From contig JAUCEF010000005.1 in the NCBI GenBank assembly GCA_033558025.1, positions 1,550,001 to 1,614,000 on the forward strand: DNA of 64,000 bases, in the 5' to 3' direction. This document shows positions 1-10,630 of the stretch, piece by piece; positions within the stretch are counted from its first letter, which is position 1; every line of letters begins with the position of its first letter. A program made the translations under genes and the position numbers. The notes beneath the pieces were generated by a model. The model saw nothing but the letters and a program-made list of their open reading frames with translations. It ran no database searches and was not told the origin of the DNA. This DNA is from Phytophthora sp. 'mugwort'. Taxonomy: Eukaryota > Oomycota > Peronosporomycetes > Peronosporales > Peronosporaceae.

Positions 1-3000
1 CGACGAGGAAGCGACAGACGCGAAAAAAGTGTGTGCTGACTTTCTCAACACTACTGTCTGGGAGAAAGCTTCCAAGTGTGGAGATTTGTACATGTGCTTC
101 CTAGTAAAGTACTTTTTGGGGGAGACAAGTAAGGCCATTGATCTTATAGTGACACCACCGACTATCGAGATGCGAAGTATGTTTGGTGACTGGACAAACT
201 CGAATGTCGAGTTATCCAGTTTGTACTGGTCAGCTTTTGGGAAAAGTCTTGTTGGTGCGTGTGATTTACTGCGCTTCCTTCGGAAGACAGTTGTACTCAT
301 GAACTTGGCATTAAAGGAGAAAATGATCAGACTGAACACTTCAGCTATGCTTCGTATGCAAGATGCGGGACTCGGAATTCCTGCGCTAATTCACCAGCGT
401 GATGCCGCTTCATTCCTTCAGGATTTCCGTCGAGAACGTGCTACCAGCTCTGAGGCAGCGGCTTTTTTAGCTTGTCGTCAACGCGTTCTGATTGCAGCAG
501 TAGGCAACCAAGTGGACTTCCTGTACGCTACATTCTTGAAGTCTATGCGCGAAGCGATGACAACTCCTGCTACCTCAGCGACTAGCACACGGTTTGACCT
601 CGAAGAGCGACTGAACGAAGAGATTCAATGTATTGTGCGTCATGGAGGTGATTATGCTTTATCAGAGGTACCAGAAACGAGCAAAGAGCATTTGGAGCAC
701 AGAGTTCGAGCCGCTGTCATGGATTCATTGGTTCACTCTGGTCGTCTTGCTGCGTTAGACTTCTTAGTCTCTGGATGGGGCCACTCGTCGCCAACGTTTG
801 CGTTCACTAGTCCGCTGCCACGCTTCGTCGAAGTCATTGCAGAGGGTGTTGCTACAGTTGCTTCAGGGAACCTCATGTCTGCTGCCACGGACTATTTACA
901 CACCCGGAAAGTGGATCAAACATGCTCCAACTTGTTGACGATGGCAACGCGCCTTTTACTTTGGCTGCAGTACTTTTATCTGAAACCAGCCAAGCAACGA
1001 GCAACGTTGCCCAACCGTGAGTTTGTACGTATCGCAGTTGCAGCCGTTCACAGCGCCATTTGCATCTGTTGTCGCTACCTGAAGAATCCCTGTTGTTTGT
1101 ATCGTGTATTCGGTCTTATCTTTCCTCATAAGCACGGATTGTCTGCAAACTCTGTGGAAATACTGAATGATATTGCCAATGGTGAAATATGCGGTAGTTG
1201 CGCTTCGCTTCGTCGATCCACGTCGAAATCTTCTAACGCACTAGGTGCATCGTCGCTCCAGCAAGACATTCCGGTGCTGTATCAGGCAGTGTGTATGTTG
1301 GAACAAGAGTTGGACGAGTTCACAGCAGCAGTCAAGACGAGCAGACTGCATCACCCCATGTCATCTCGCGGTCTCCCTACTCCTGTTTTCTCGTATTGTT
1401 CATACTGGGGACTGGTTTTGATGATGGCAGCCGGCGCCATGCCCGCTCACCTTTTGAAAATGACGGGGGAAGGTATTGCTTCCACCGCTGAACTGTCGAA
1501 GAAACTAGTCGAAGCTTGGAGAAACTATGGCAATCGACTTGCTGGCTTCGCTTTGAAACATTTGCTCTGCGATTTAGCTGGCTTCTTCTTTAGTCCGTTC
1601 TCGATTGCATACCCTCCGACAAGCCCCGGCGCAGCGTCATCCGCGACTTCCCCCGGTTCTTCACGAGGATCTTCTTCTCCAAGTCGAAGTGGTACCACGA
1701 GTCCTCGTGCATTTCCTGCGGATACTCCGGGGTCTCCTCCATCGCCACAACGTGTGAACAGACGACAGCTATTGAAATGTGAGTGCGAGTTCTGTCCATG
1801 GCTTCTCCTGGTGGAGCTTTTCACCAACAAGAACGAGCTTTTGCTTCGTCTGAATGCACAACTGGAATGCTGCAGTGAAAAACTCGACGAAGAAGTGCGA
1901 TGGGGACGGCTACCGGAGCCTGCATCACGGAAATCTGCCTTGACACGCTCGCAAAAGCTACTGCTGTCGACTGTTGCTGAAAATGCACCTACGTTTTCGC
2001 GTGCTGCGAACCTGACAGACCAACTCAAACGGCGAATGGCGCCTATGTCCACGACAGCGGCTGTTCATGTGCAGTGCGTCTATCGCAGCGAGACGAACAT
2101 CAAAGCCATGTGTTTTAATCGGGCTGCCGGTGAAGATGCCGAAGTGAGTGTGTGCAGCAGCAAAGGGATCTTCCGTGCTAGCTGTATGGACTATGCCGAT
2201 GGCTCTCGTTTCCAGTTCAAGGGCATGTACGCGCCACCACAAGCTTCGTTTTTCTCGTCGGACCCCTCGCAGCCTTCACCGGTGAAAAGAAGACAGACTC
2301 CAGACGCAATGCACAGTAGCAGCTCGTCATCAACCAGCCTGTCAACTCGTAGTAATGGGCCTGCATCACCTCTACGAAACCCCGCTCATCTGCTAGCATC
2401 TCCGTCGGAACCCAATATGGCGAGCTTCAAGCCCACGGCCATGGCGTCGCACCCGTTCTTGCCGCTTTTCGTGTCGGGAAATCACAAGGGCCGTGTGCAT
2501 TTGTGGTCCTATGACCGTCTCAGTGCTATCTGCGCATTTCAAACCAAGGATCTGGTGGCGGTATGTGGTGCTTTTGCTTGATTCTCTCTCACTGTCAACT
2601 GTTGCTGATTAATATGCTGTTATCTAGCCATACCCGACGAGTCCTTCGATGTTGTCCGGCTGGCGAAGTGTCAAGGCACTAGAATTCGACAGTCTCGGCC
2701 AGCAGGTACGTCATATCCATCAACTTTTAATTGTATTTCGTGATGATTAGAACTCTTTTGTTTGTTTATTTGATCGGCTACCAGCTTGGCGCGGTGGATG
2801 CCGTGGGGCATTTGTTCTTGTGGAAGTTTTCCGAGTTAAATCGCGTCCCATACTACCGCGAGATTGTGGTAAGTACACGGTGATAACCACTCTTATAATG
2901 TATTTTTCTACTAACGCCTTTTTTTAATTGTATACTTAGTGTCATGATAAGGGCGCTAAGGGACTCACATTCCTCAATTCAAGTAGCAGCGTCGCCACAG

Positions 3001-3697
3001 TCGGCACATCATCCGAGTACGTCTACAGATCGTTCTTATGATACTTGAAGATGCTGATGGTGGCGTATTATTTATTTTTTGTACATGTAGGAAGAGAAAT
3101 GTATGCGTGTGGGATACTCTCCTACCGACTTCGAAGGCTCTCGTCGCGGCCCCAGCATGCCATCCAGCAGGAGCTACCTCGATCGCGTTTTCTTCCACTC
3201 ACCAATTGCTCATTACGGGTGGAGCTGGTGGCGCATTGAGCATTTTCGATCTGAGACAGCGTCGTGTTTTACACACGATCTCAAACGCACACGAGACCCC
3301 GATCAAGACGATCGTGATGCACCCAAGCGGCGACTGTGTGCTGTCGGGCTCTGCCGGTGGAGACGTCAAGATCTGGTCTCTGCCAATCTTCCGGGAGGTC
3401 GCTTTTCTGAGCAAAGTGCACGTCAAGCCTTCGTTCCTGGGCGATGCTGCAAGTAACCTCCTTGGTGATGCTGCGTCGAATGTGGCAATTAATGTGGTAC
3501 GTACGCGGGTTGGGGCCTCGGGAATTTGTTATTTGTAGCTGAATCTTTTGTTTACTATATGATTACTTTTTGACTTGTAGACAAACTCTTCATGGGGAGT
3601 GACGGATGCCGTGGCGATGGAAGACGCGTTCTTTACGAGTGGCACAGATGGTTCTGTCCAGCGACTTAAAGTCCCGTCACTGGGGACGCGTCTCTAA
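1..3697 (+). CDS. DMXL/Rav1-like WD40 protein (rabconnectin-3 family), 5' partial
   Basis: The reading frame is open from base 2, so the gene starts upstream of the window. Exons by splice sites and phase: 1-2560, 2628-2705, 2785-2868, 2940-3016, 3091-3496, 3581-3697 (stop TAA), giving about 1,106 visible residues. The N-terminal part resembles the helical Rav1 C-terminal region, followed by a Ser/Pro-rich linker. The last ~280 residues hold WD40 repeats close to the C-terminus of DMXL/rabconnectin-3, with motifs such as RNVCVWDTL, LITGGAGGALSIFDLRQR and SGSAGGDVKIW. In animals and yeast this family (DMXL, Rav1) promotes V-ATPase assembly on endosomal and vacuolar membranes; the same role here is inferred. 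Introns are 67-84 bp with GTATGT/GTACGT/GTAAGT donors. Family assignment is strong; the exact upstream extent is unknown. Confidence 0.85.
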
Positions 3698-3836
3698 TTC
3701 TATTCGAAAAATTGTTTTTTTTCTACAGCATATGGACAGATATTGTATCATATCAATACACACGATCGGGTTTGAAGAGTCTCCTTGCAAGAGTCGCGAT
3801 CCTTGCTAGTCTGGGCAGCGACCATCTACCAACGAC

Positions 3837-6163
3837 ATGGGACCGAAGAAGACGGTAGCAGGCTCGCCTGTGAAGAAGAGAGCTAAGGACCATTCCAAGG
3901 GCGCTGCGATATCGAATGGGGATGGCCATGACAAGGATCGACGGAGTAGTATGGCAGCAGGCGGTGCAGGTGGCGTGGGAGGTGGAGCAGCGGATGGTTC
4001 TCTTTCGAGCACAGGACAGGATAACGACGAGATGGATGCGTATCACGAACCGGTACATTGTCATTTAACTGTGCTCATAGAGTCTGATGGTTCTGACTTT
4101 TGTTCCCTAATTATCAGGTAAAGAGAATTGTGATTCCCGATAATCAACTGAAGCTGTCGCCGCAGGAGCTGAACGAGGAATTCTCGAGGGTGCTGACAGC
4201 GAATGACCCGAACGTACCCACGAATATCACGAAATACAACTACAAGGAGCGGACTTACAAGGTGGATCCACCCGGACCAGGCGACCATCTTTATGTGCAC
4301 TTGTGCTGTGACGGTAGTATGATTCACAAAGAGTCGGAGGATGCCAAGACCCAAGCTGCTTTCGACCAAAAATATGCCGAGGAGGAGAAGGAGGCACGTG
4401 AGCTGGCTATCAAGCAGGCAAAAGAGGAAGCAGAGGCAAAAGGAGAAAAGATCGACGAGGCGGCCTTGCAATTCGAGTCAGGTAAGAATCAGTTCAACTA
4501 CAGCGAACGGGCAGCGCAGACATACACGAATCCATTGCGAAAACGCGCCGTGGAAACCGAGCCACCACCGGTCGTCAGCTTCATGGCCACTGTGACCCAA
4601 TGGGAGATCTACGATACGTTCATGGATGCGTACGAACAGCACCAGCGCGAGCAGATTCAGCTGCAGAAGGTGGCGCAAAAGAAGGATAAGGACGAGAAGG
4701 ACGGTGCCGGTACGACCACAGGAGGCGCTGAACTATTGGCAGCAGCACCGACAGCAGCAGCTGGAGTCGGTGGCGGTGCTGGGACAAGTGGTGGAGGGAA
4801 AGGAAAAGGCGACGATATGGTGCACTCGGCTGCGATGGGAAAGACACTTCGCATTATTGAGCGCATGGTGAACCAGAATGCTGACGATGAAATCTTCCAC
4901 GATTTCAAGTATTGGGAGGATGCAAGCGACCAATTCCGTGAAGGAGAAGGTTCGTTGCTGCCATTGTGGCGTTTCTCAAGCGAGCGAGCCAAGAAGAAGC
5001 AAGTGACTGCAGTTTGCTGGAATCCACGCTTCGGTGATCTTTTCGCCATTGGATTCGGCTCGTATGATTTCCTCAAACAAGGCAGTGGTGTCATCTGCTG
5101 CTACTCGCTCAAGAACGCATCTCATCCAGAATTTACATTTACGACAGAGTCCGGAGTCATGTGCCTGGATTTCCACCCTCAACACGCGGCATTGCTGGCT
5201 GTAGGATGCTATGATGGAACAGTACTTGTGTACGATGTGCGCAGTAAGACGAACCGACCTATTTACATGGCGACGATCAAGACGGGCAAGCATACGGACC
5301 CCGTGTGGCAAGTGAATTGGCAGGAGGAAGACCTTGCGAAGGAGCTAAATTTCTATTCAATCTCGTCCGACGGTCGAGTAGCGAATTGGATATTGAGCAA
5401 AAATGAGCTCAAGATGGAGCCCGTCATGCAGCTCAAGTTGGTAGCAGCGACCAAGGATGATCCAGAAGAGGCATCGCTGTCTGGACTTGCTGGAGGCTGC
5501 TGCTTTGACTTTAATCGTTTCAGCGAGCACCTTTTCATCGTCGGGACGGAGGAAGGCAAACTACACAAGTGCTCCAAAGCCTATTCAGGACAATATCTTG
5601 AGACTTATGCTGGCCATCACATGACAGTATACGCTGTGCGCTGGAATCCGTTCCATGAGCGAGCTTTTCTGTCTTGTAGTGCGGACTGGACGGTCAAGCT
5701 ATGGGATCATAACCTACCCGAGCCGATCATGTCGTTTGACTTGGGAAATGCTGTTGGTGACGTGGCGTGGGCTCCATACTCGTCAACGGTGTTTGCCGCT
5801 GTGACGAGCGACGGTAAAGTGCACGTGTTCGACCTGGCAGAGAACAAGAACGAGCCTTTGTGCGAACAAAAGGTGGTCAAACGAGCCAAACTCACCCACT
5901 TGGCTTTTAACTCGCAGGACCCCATTGTGCTAGTGGGAGACGACCGAGGCGGGGTGAACTCGTTGAAACTATCTCCCAATTTACGCAAAATCGTTGGATC
6001 CGGAGAAGAAGACGGCGGCCTTGCTGTTAATGGGACTTCAGCAGGTGGAGATGCAGGTCTCAGTATTACCGCCGAGTTGCGAAACGTTAAGGCACGGTTC
6101 AAACAGGAGTTTGAAAAGGTTGACAAGCTGCTGAGCGCAAACGACAACAAAGTGGAACGGTAA
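3837..6163 (+). CDS. DNAI1: Axonemal outer-arm dynein intermediate chain, DNAI1/IC1 type
   Basis: Two exons, 3837-4052 and 4118-6163, encode 753 residues. The first exon begins at ATG 3837 (MGPKKTVAGS) and ends at a GTACAT donor; the 65-bp intron ends TTATCAG. The segment after the intron (VIPDNQLKLSPQELNEEFSR, then LTANDPNVPTN) is the conserved N-terminal block of DNAI1/ODA9. It is followed by a charged coiled region, a Gly/Ala-rich low-complexity insert around residues 275-315, and five or more WD repeats (for example SCSADWTVKLWD, RWNPFHERAF). DNAI1 docks outer dynein arms to axonemal microtubules, so the host should make flagellate zoospores. About 140 bp separate it from the DMXL-like stop; its 3' end faces the next gene convergently. 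Confidence 0.9.
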
Positions 6164-6321
6164 GAAGCAGGACCGAGAGTGGAGTAGTGCAACCTAGAGA
6201 GAAGCAGCAAAGGTTAGTAAGTACGAACTAGTAGCAGTAGATGATATGTTGGTGCTACATCATCTCAATACTTGTTCTTGGCATGAGGAATCTGCAATTC
6301 TTGAGGATTTATCCAACTTTT

Positions 6322-8025
6322 TCACTTCAACTTCTCTGTCGTTGTCTGCTTCACGTCATCAGACTTGCTTGACGCAGGCTTGATATGATGCTTGAAGCGA
6401 AGGTAAGCATGGTCGTCTCCCGTGCGGTCACGAACACAACGATCCAGTCGCGGGACGTGCAGATTCAGCACATCATCCAAAAGCGTTTTGTGTGAAGTGT
6501 CGAAGTGCGGGAACTCGTCAAGCGGCGTAGACGACAGAGCGAGCTCGAGACCTGGTTGCACTGCATGCCACTGCGTCATGATTTCGTCGTGGGCACGGTC
6601 CGATTTGCACAAGAATGGTCCGTAGACCCGCTGGAACGTGAACGGCAGCCACTGCAGCACGCTTTCACGCTTGAACTCCAAGTTGAGCACTGACGCCTTC
6701 CACAGCGCCAGATTTGAGGCGCAGGACGAAAGAAAGATCTTGAAAAACGTACTAAACTTGAACAGGGAGTGCGAACGTGCCACTTGCTTGGACCAGTTCT
6801 TCTCCCACGTATTGTTGGCGTTCAAGGTCGTCACGGAGGTTGCACCCAACGACATCGACGAAGCAGATGAAGACGGTGCAGATACCGGTAGCGTCAACTC
6901 GTCAGCTAACACCGGTTCCAAAGGAACCTTGGAGCCCACCGTCCGGATTAAATAAAACGCTGTAAAGCCCACTCCTGCCACGATACCTGCAATCTGTGCA
7001 CGCTTCCAAAACGTGCGCTGGTCGAGATATTCCTTTTTACAGGCTTCAACCAGCGTCAGATGCATCTTCAGCCTCAATGCTGTGGCCTTGAGTAGATTCA
7101 AGACATTATCGGTCGCCCGATCGGGAGCTCGCTCAACCTCACGAATCACTTCGCCACGGATCCCATCAAACTCATGCTCCAACATCTTGGGCACATTAAA
7201 CGTCGACGTTTCCTTCTCTGGAGCCGGTGACAACGATCTTGGAACTTCTCGTTTATCCTGCGGGACGTACATGGTGTAAATAAACGGCAAGTCTTTGCGT
7301 CCAATGACCTTGCTCAAGTTCCAGCATAACGCTCCGTAGGCACGTGCAAAGTCGTGTACGGTCTGGAAGTCGTCCACCTTGTTGAGAATCAGCAGCACTT
7401 TACTGCTCATACCCTGCAGCGACTTGGTGAGCACGTCCAGCGTCTCAAAGGTCGTGCCGGGCTTGTCTGGGTCGAACATGACGAGGATCACGTCTGCACG
7501 GTCTGCGAACCACTGCACGACCCGCTTGAAGTCGTAGCCGCGGTCCTTGTCCGTGCGGTCCAGCGACGTGCCGGGCGGGTCGATCATGCCCGGGGAGTCC
7601 ACAATCATGAGGCCACTCTCGTCCAAAAGCTGGCTGCCAGCCACCAACTTGAGCTCCACCTGGGACACAAATTCGGGACCGAAAAGCCGCTGCACGTCTC
7701 CGAAGCCGTACTGGGCGTGCCGCACGAGCGCCGCGCCGTCGAGTCGCTCCTCTCTGGTCCCTCCAGCCAGTACCGTAAAGGTACAGTCTGTGGGTGCGCG
7801 TCCGGTCTTCTGGACGCCTTGGCCCAGCATATGATTGATAAAGGTGCTCTTACCTGACGAGTGGTTGCCCAGTACGAGCACCATGGGCAGGTTCACGGGT
7901 GCGAAGGACGGGAAACGCGTCTGTGTGCGCAGCGCCTCCAGACGGGAGTACAGCGCGCCCACCTCGCTCTGGATCATGCGGTTCACCTCCCCAGCCACGC
8001 GAACCTGGCCATCAGAGCTCGCCAT
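6322..8025 (-). CDS. EHD/dynamin-like membrane GTPase
   Basis: A single exon of 567 residues read from ATG 8025 (MASSDGQVR). The frame is open upstream to 8229, but that stretch overlaps the divergent promoter and lacks family similarity, so 8025 is preferred. GTPase motifs are clear: P-loop GNHSSGKST (residues 53-61), G3 DSPGM (143-147) and G4 NKVD (215-218). The G-domain layout, with the DPDKPGTT loop after G3, is that of EHD-type ATP/GTP-binding membrane-remodelling proteins. No C-terminal EH domain is visible. A hydrophobic stretch at about residues 340-360 (IAGIVAGVGFTAFYLI) may be a membrane anchor, and the C-terminal ~200 residues are unfamiliar. Acting on endomembranes is inferred. 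The gene is divergent from RRP9 and convergent with the dynein gene. Confidence 0.75.
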   Translation of the reverse strand: MASSDGQVRVAGEVNRMIQSEVGALYSRLEALRTQTRFPSFAPVNLPMVLVLGNHSSGKSTFINHMLGQGVQKTGRAPTDCTFTVLAGGTREERLDGAALVRHAQYGFGDVQRLFGPEFVSQVELKLVAGSQLLDESGLMIVDSPGMIDPPGTSLDRTDKDRGYDFKRVVQWFADRADVILVMFDPDKPGTTFETLDVLTKSLQGMSSKVLLILNKVDDFQTVHDFARAYGALCWNLSKVIGRKDLPFIYTMYVPQDKREVPRSLSPAPEKETSTFNVPKMLEHEFDGIRGEVIREVERAPDRATDNVLNLLKATALRLKMHLTLVEACKKEYLDQRTFWKRAQIAGIVAGVGFTAFYLIRTVGSKVPLEPVLADELTLPVSAPSSSASSMSLGATSVTTLNANNTWEKNWSKQVARSHSLFKFSTFFKIFLSSCASNLALWKASVLNLEFKRESVLQWLPFTFQRVYGPFLCKSDRAHDEIMTQWHAVQPGLELALSSTPLDEFPHFDTSHKTLLDDVLNLHVPRLDRCVRDRTGDDHAYLRFKHHIKPASSKSDDVKQTTTEKLK

Positions 8026-8246
8026 CGATAGCCGCCTTGTTTCCTTAGCACTACGGATAGTATCCGAACCGGAGGACAAGTATACTTGATAAAGTATACA
8101 TACTTCATTTTGAAACCGTACCATTTTGACGGTACAAGCCGCTTCGCCAACCAATAGAGCGGACACCCAGTAGCGAAGAGCTCCACCAGCTTGCCACTGA
8201 GCAGCTTCTCGTTCTCTCTGTATCTGCATCGATCAACGCTGTCAGG
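8026..8246. promoter_or_regulatory. Shared divergent promoter, EHD-like GTPase / RRP9
   Basis: There are 221 bp between the two start codons, which point away from each other, so both promoters must lie here or in overlapping 5' sequence. I see no TATA box or recognised oomycete initiator that I would defend. Confidence 0.5.
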
Positions 8247-9674
8247 ATGAAGCGCCGCGTTGCAATTAAGCGCGGTACAACGGACCAGCCGCAGCGCAAG
8301 AAGCGCGCGCTGGGCGATGCCGCCTTCGACTGGGGCAAAGGCGACTCGAACGACGTGATCGCGTCGGACAGTGAGGTCAGTGAGCAGGCCAGCGCCCCCA
8401 GCGAGGACGAGAGCGAGGAGGAGCAGAAGGAGTCGGCGCAGGAGAAGCGTCTGCGGCTCGCCAAGGAGTATCTGGGAAAGATCACTGCGCAGGAGATCGG
8501 TGGCACTGATGACGAGGATGAGGACGGCAACGGCATCGAGCAGCGCGTGGGTGCGAGGCTGCAACAGGACGCGCTGGAGGCCATGGGCAAGCTTTTCAAG
8601 AAGGTAGCGACTGACTATACGGAGTTCGAGTTTGACGCCGACTCGATTAAGTTCCTTAAGGGCCATCGCCTACCCGTGACCAGCCTCTGTCTCCTGGAGG
8701 ACGGCAAAACAGCCTTCTCGGCTGCCAAGGACGGGTCGCTGTTGCGTTGGGACCTGGCCCAGCAGAAGAAGACCAGGCTCACGCTTCCCAAGGATGATGT
8801 TGCGGCCGAGAAGACCAAGACGGACAAGGACCGCTGCATCTTGGCGCTGGCTACCAGCTCGGACGGCAAGTTTCTGGCCAGCGGCGGCCGTGACAAGCTC
8901 GTCCGGGTATGGAACGTGGAAAAGGGCGAGCTGCAGGAGAGCTTTGCGGGCCACCGTGATGCCGTCTCGACGCTGGCTTTCCGACTGCGCTCGCACTCGC
9001 TGTTCTCGGGATCACTCGACCGCTCCATTAAGCACTGGAACCTCACGGAGATGGGATACGTTGAGACGTTGTTCGGTCACCAGAGTGAGGTGAACGGACT
9101 CGATAGTTTGTACAAGGAGCGCGTGGTGAGCTGCGGTCGCGACCGTAGTGTGCGTATGTGGAAGATCCCAGAAGAGACTCAGCTGGTGTTCTACGGCAAC
9201 TCGGGCTCCATGGACTGCGTCAAGATGGTCACGGACGAGTACTATGTCACAGGAGGAGACGACGGTTCGCTCTCACTTTGGTTTAACGGACGTAAGAAAC
9301 CCGTGTGCGTCATCCCGAACGCTCACGGTGGCAAGTGGATCAGTAGTGTGGCTGTCATGCCTCGTACAGACCTCGTTGCGTCGGGATCCAGTGACGGTCA
9401 GATTCGGTTGTGGCAGGCTGACCTGCGAGGACGCCAGTTGGTCCCTGTAGCTTCAATCCCGCTCGAAGGCTTCGTGAATGCTCTGTGTTTCGACTCGAAG
9501 GCTCGGTTTTTGCTTGCAGGAGTGGGTCAGGAACATCGTCTTGGCCGGTGGGAAAAACTAAAGGTTAAGAACGGGATTGCGATCATTGCTCTACCCAGCA
9601 TAGATGGTGAGCAGGAAGAGGGCGACGTCGACGAGCAAGAGGAAGAGGAGGCCAAGAGCGACGATGAATCTTAG
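8247..9674 (+). CDS. RRP9: U3 snoRNP-associated WD40 protein RRP9 (U3-55K)
   Basis: A single exon of 475 residues from ATG 8247. The N-terminus is basic (MKRRVAIKRG) and then strongly acidic, followed by the helix KRLRLAKEYLGKI typical of RRP9, and then seven-bladed WD40 repeats (GHRLPVTSLCL, SAAKDGSLLRWD, ASGGRDKLVRVWN, SGSLDRSIKHWN, SGSSDGQIRLW). The C-terminal tail is acidic. RRP9 is a core protein of the U3 small nucleolar RNP and is needed for early pre-18S rRNA cleavage in the nucleolus. Length matches the family (about 475 residues in human). It is divergent from the EHD-like gene, and its stop lies 107 bp from the convergent small gene downstream. Confidence 0.92.
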   Translation: MKRRVAIKRGTTDQPQRKKRALGDAAFDWGKGDSNDVIASDSEVSEQASAPSEDESEEEQKESAQEKRLRLAKEYLGKITAQEIGGTDDEDEDGNGIEQRVGARLQQDALEAMGKLFKKVATDYTEFEFDADSIKFLKGHRLPVTSLCLLEDGKTAFSAAKDGSLLRWDLAQQKKTRLTLPKDDVAAEKTKTDKDRCILALATSSDGKFLASGGRDKLVRVWNVEKGELQESFAGHRDAVSTLAFRLRSHSLFSGSLDRSIKHWNLTEMGYVETLFGHQSEVNGLDSLYKERVVSCGRDRSVRMWKIPEETQLVFYGNSGSMDCVKMVTDEYYVTGGDDGSLSLWFNGRKKPVCVIPNAHGGKWISSVAVMPRTDLVASGSSDGQIRLWQADLRGRQLVPVASIPLEGFVNALCFDSKARFLLAGVGQEHRLGRWEKLKVKNGIAIIALPSIDGEQEEGDVDEQEEEEAKSDDES

Positions 9675-9781
9675 AGTGTGCACTTTTCGCGCTGATATCA
9701 CCATCTTTTTCTTCATAATAGCATGTTTCTGCCTTAATATGTTATCGTTTCATTGAATAGCAGGAGGAATAAGCTAGCGTC

Positions 9782-10201
9782 CTAACCGAAATGAATCGAA
9801 GACACGCCGCCGGGAGGAGCGTGAATCCTTGTGATGCGACGGTCGGTTAGCACGTTGCCAGCATTTTGGTTGGAGCCGCTAGCGTACTGGTTCGAGGAAG
9901 CTCTTATACGTGCCGAAGGCTGAGGCTGCTGGCCCGCAGGCTGACTGGAGTTACTGGGAGCGTCGTTGTAGCCTCCACGACGGTGGTCCTTCGCGTTCGG
10001 GTTCGACAGCTCCGGGTTCTCCACCTTACGGCGCAGCGAGTGGCGTTCGTGACCAGCGAACGGACTTGATCCGTCACCTCCACCATAGATGAGTGACCCT
10101 ACAGATGAACCTCCTCCTGGCGGTGCGTGAAGACGAGTACTGGGCTTGTCCCGTAGAAAGTTGTCGACGTTCTGGGTCACCTGGTAGCCTGAGCGAGCCA
10201 T
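9782..10201 (-). CDS. Small HN1/Jupiter- or SPIRAL1-like protein
   Basis: A 139-residue protein from ATG 10201 (MARSGYQVTQ). Its first and last parts carry the same signature, TRLHAPPGGGSS and TRIHAPPGGVSSIHFG, which is the PPGG.SS motif shared by animal HN1/Jupiter and plant SPIRAL1 microtubule-associated proteins. The middle is polar, probably disordered, with a basic patch (HERHSLRRKVENPE). Microtubule binding is inferred from the motif only. Immediately upstream of the ATG is a pyrimidine-rich TTTCAG, and a GTACGTG lies at 10383, so a 5'-UTR intron (about 10205-10383) is possible; at ~179 bp it would be longer than others in the window. The gene is convergent with RRP9. Confidence 0.6.
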   Translation of the reverse strand: MARSGYQVTQNVDNFLRDKPSTRLHAPPGGGSSVGSLIYGGGDGSSPFAGHERHSLRRKVENPELSNPNAKDHRRGGYNDAPSNSSQPAGQQPQPSARIRASSNQYASGSNQNAGNVLTDRRITRIHAPPGGVSSIHFG

Positions 10202-10630
10202 GATCTGAAAGACGGCGGAAGCGGGCGGGAAGCTGGAAGGAAGACAGGACTCGGCAAGTTGAGGAGTGGGTGAGCTTTGGGTCACAGGGCGCAGCGGAGT
10301 TAGCCTCTTAGCCCTACCAGTCACGTCGAAATAGAGCCGCGACCGTGAGCTTCTCACTAGCCTTGAAATAGCAGAACACGTACCGGATTCCTTGCCTTGC
10401 TGGTCAAACCGCTGGAGGAGCCTTAAAAACCAAAGCGTTTCCTCCGGTGCTGCAACAAGGCAGCACCACCCTACACAAGCACGGGAATAGCTGACTATTG
10501 AGTCCAACTGGATGCTGCTGCCCAAGAAAACCAATACAACGTTGAGACAGCGTGAAAGTCGAAAGCAAGGCACCTACATTAACCTCAGCGAACATCGCAT
10601 TAGAAAGCGTATCGTAACCGTGCTTGAGAG
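10202..10630. other. Intergenic/5' UTR stretch
   Basis: This contains the upstream region of the HN1/SPIRAL1-like gene and the 3' flank of the ARP4-like gene. Apart from the candidate 5'-UTR intron noted for the small gene I see nothing coding. Confidence 0.4.

Noticed and set aside
1525..2052. A 175-codon minus-strand open frame within the DMXL-like gene
   Set aside because: Antisense to conserved coding sequence, with no domain and no splice or promoter context.
7983..8666. A 227-codon minus-strand open frame overlapping the start of RRP9 and the divergent promoter
   Set aside because: It is antisense to clear RRP9 coding sequence and resembles no family; GC-rich coding DNA commonly leaves such frames open.
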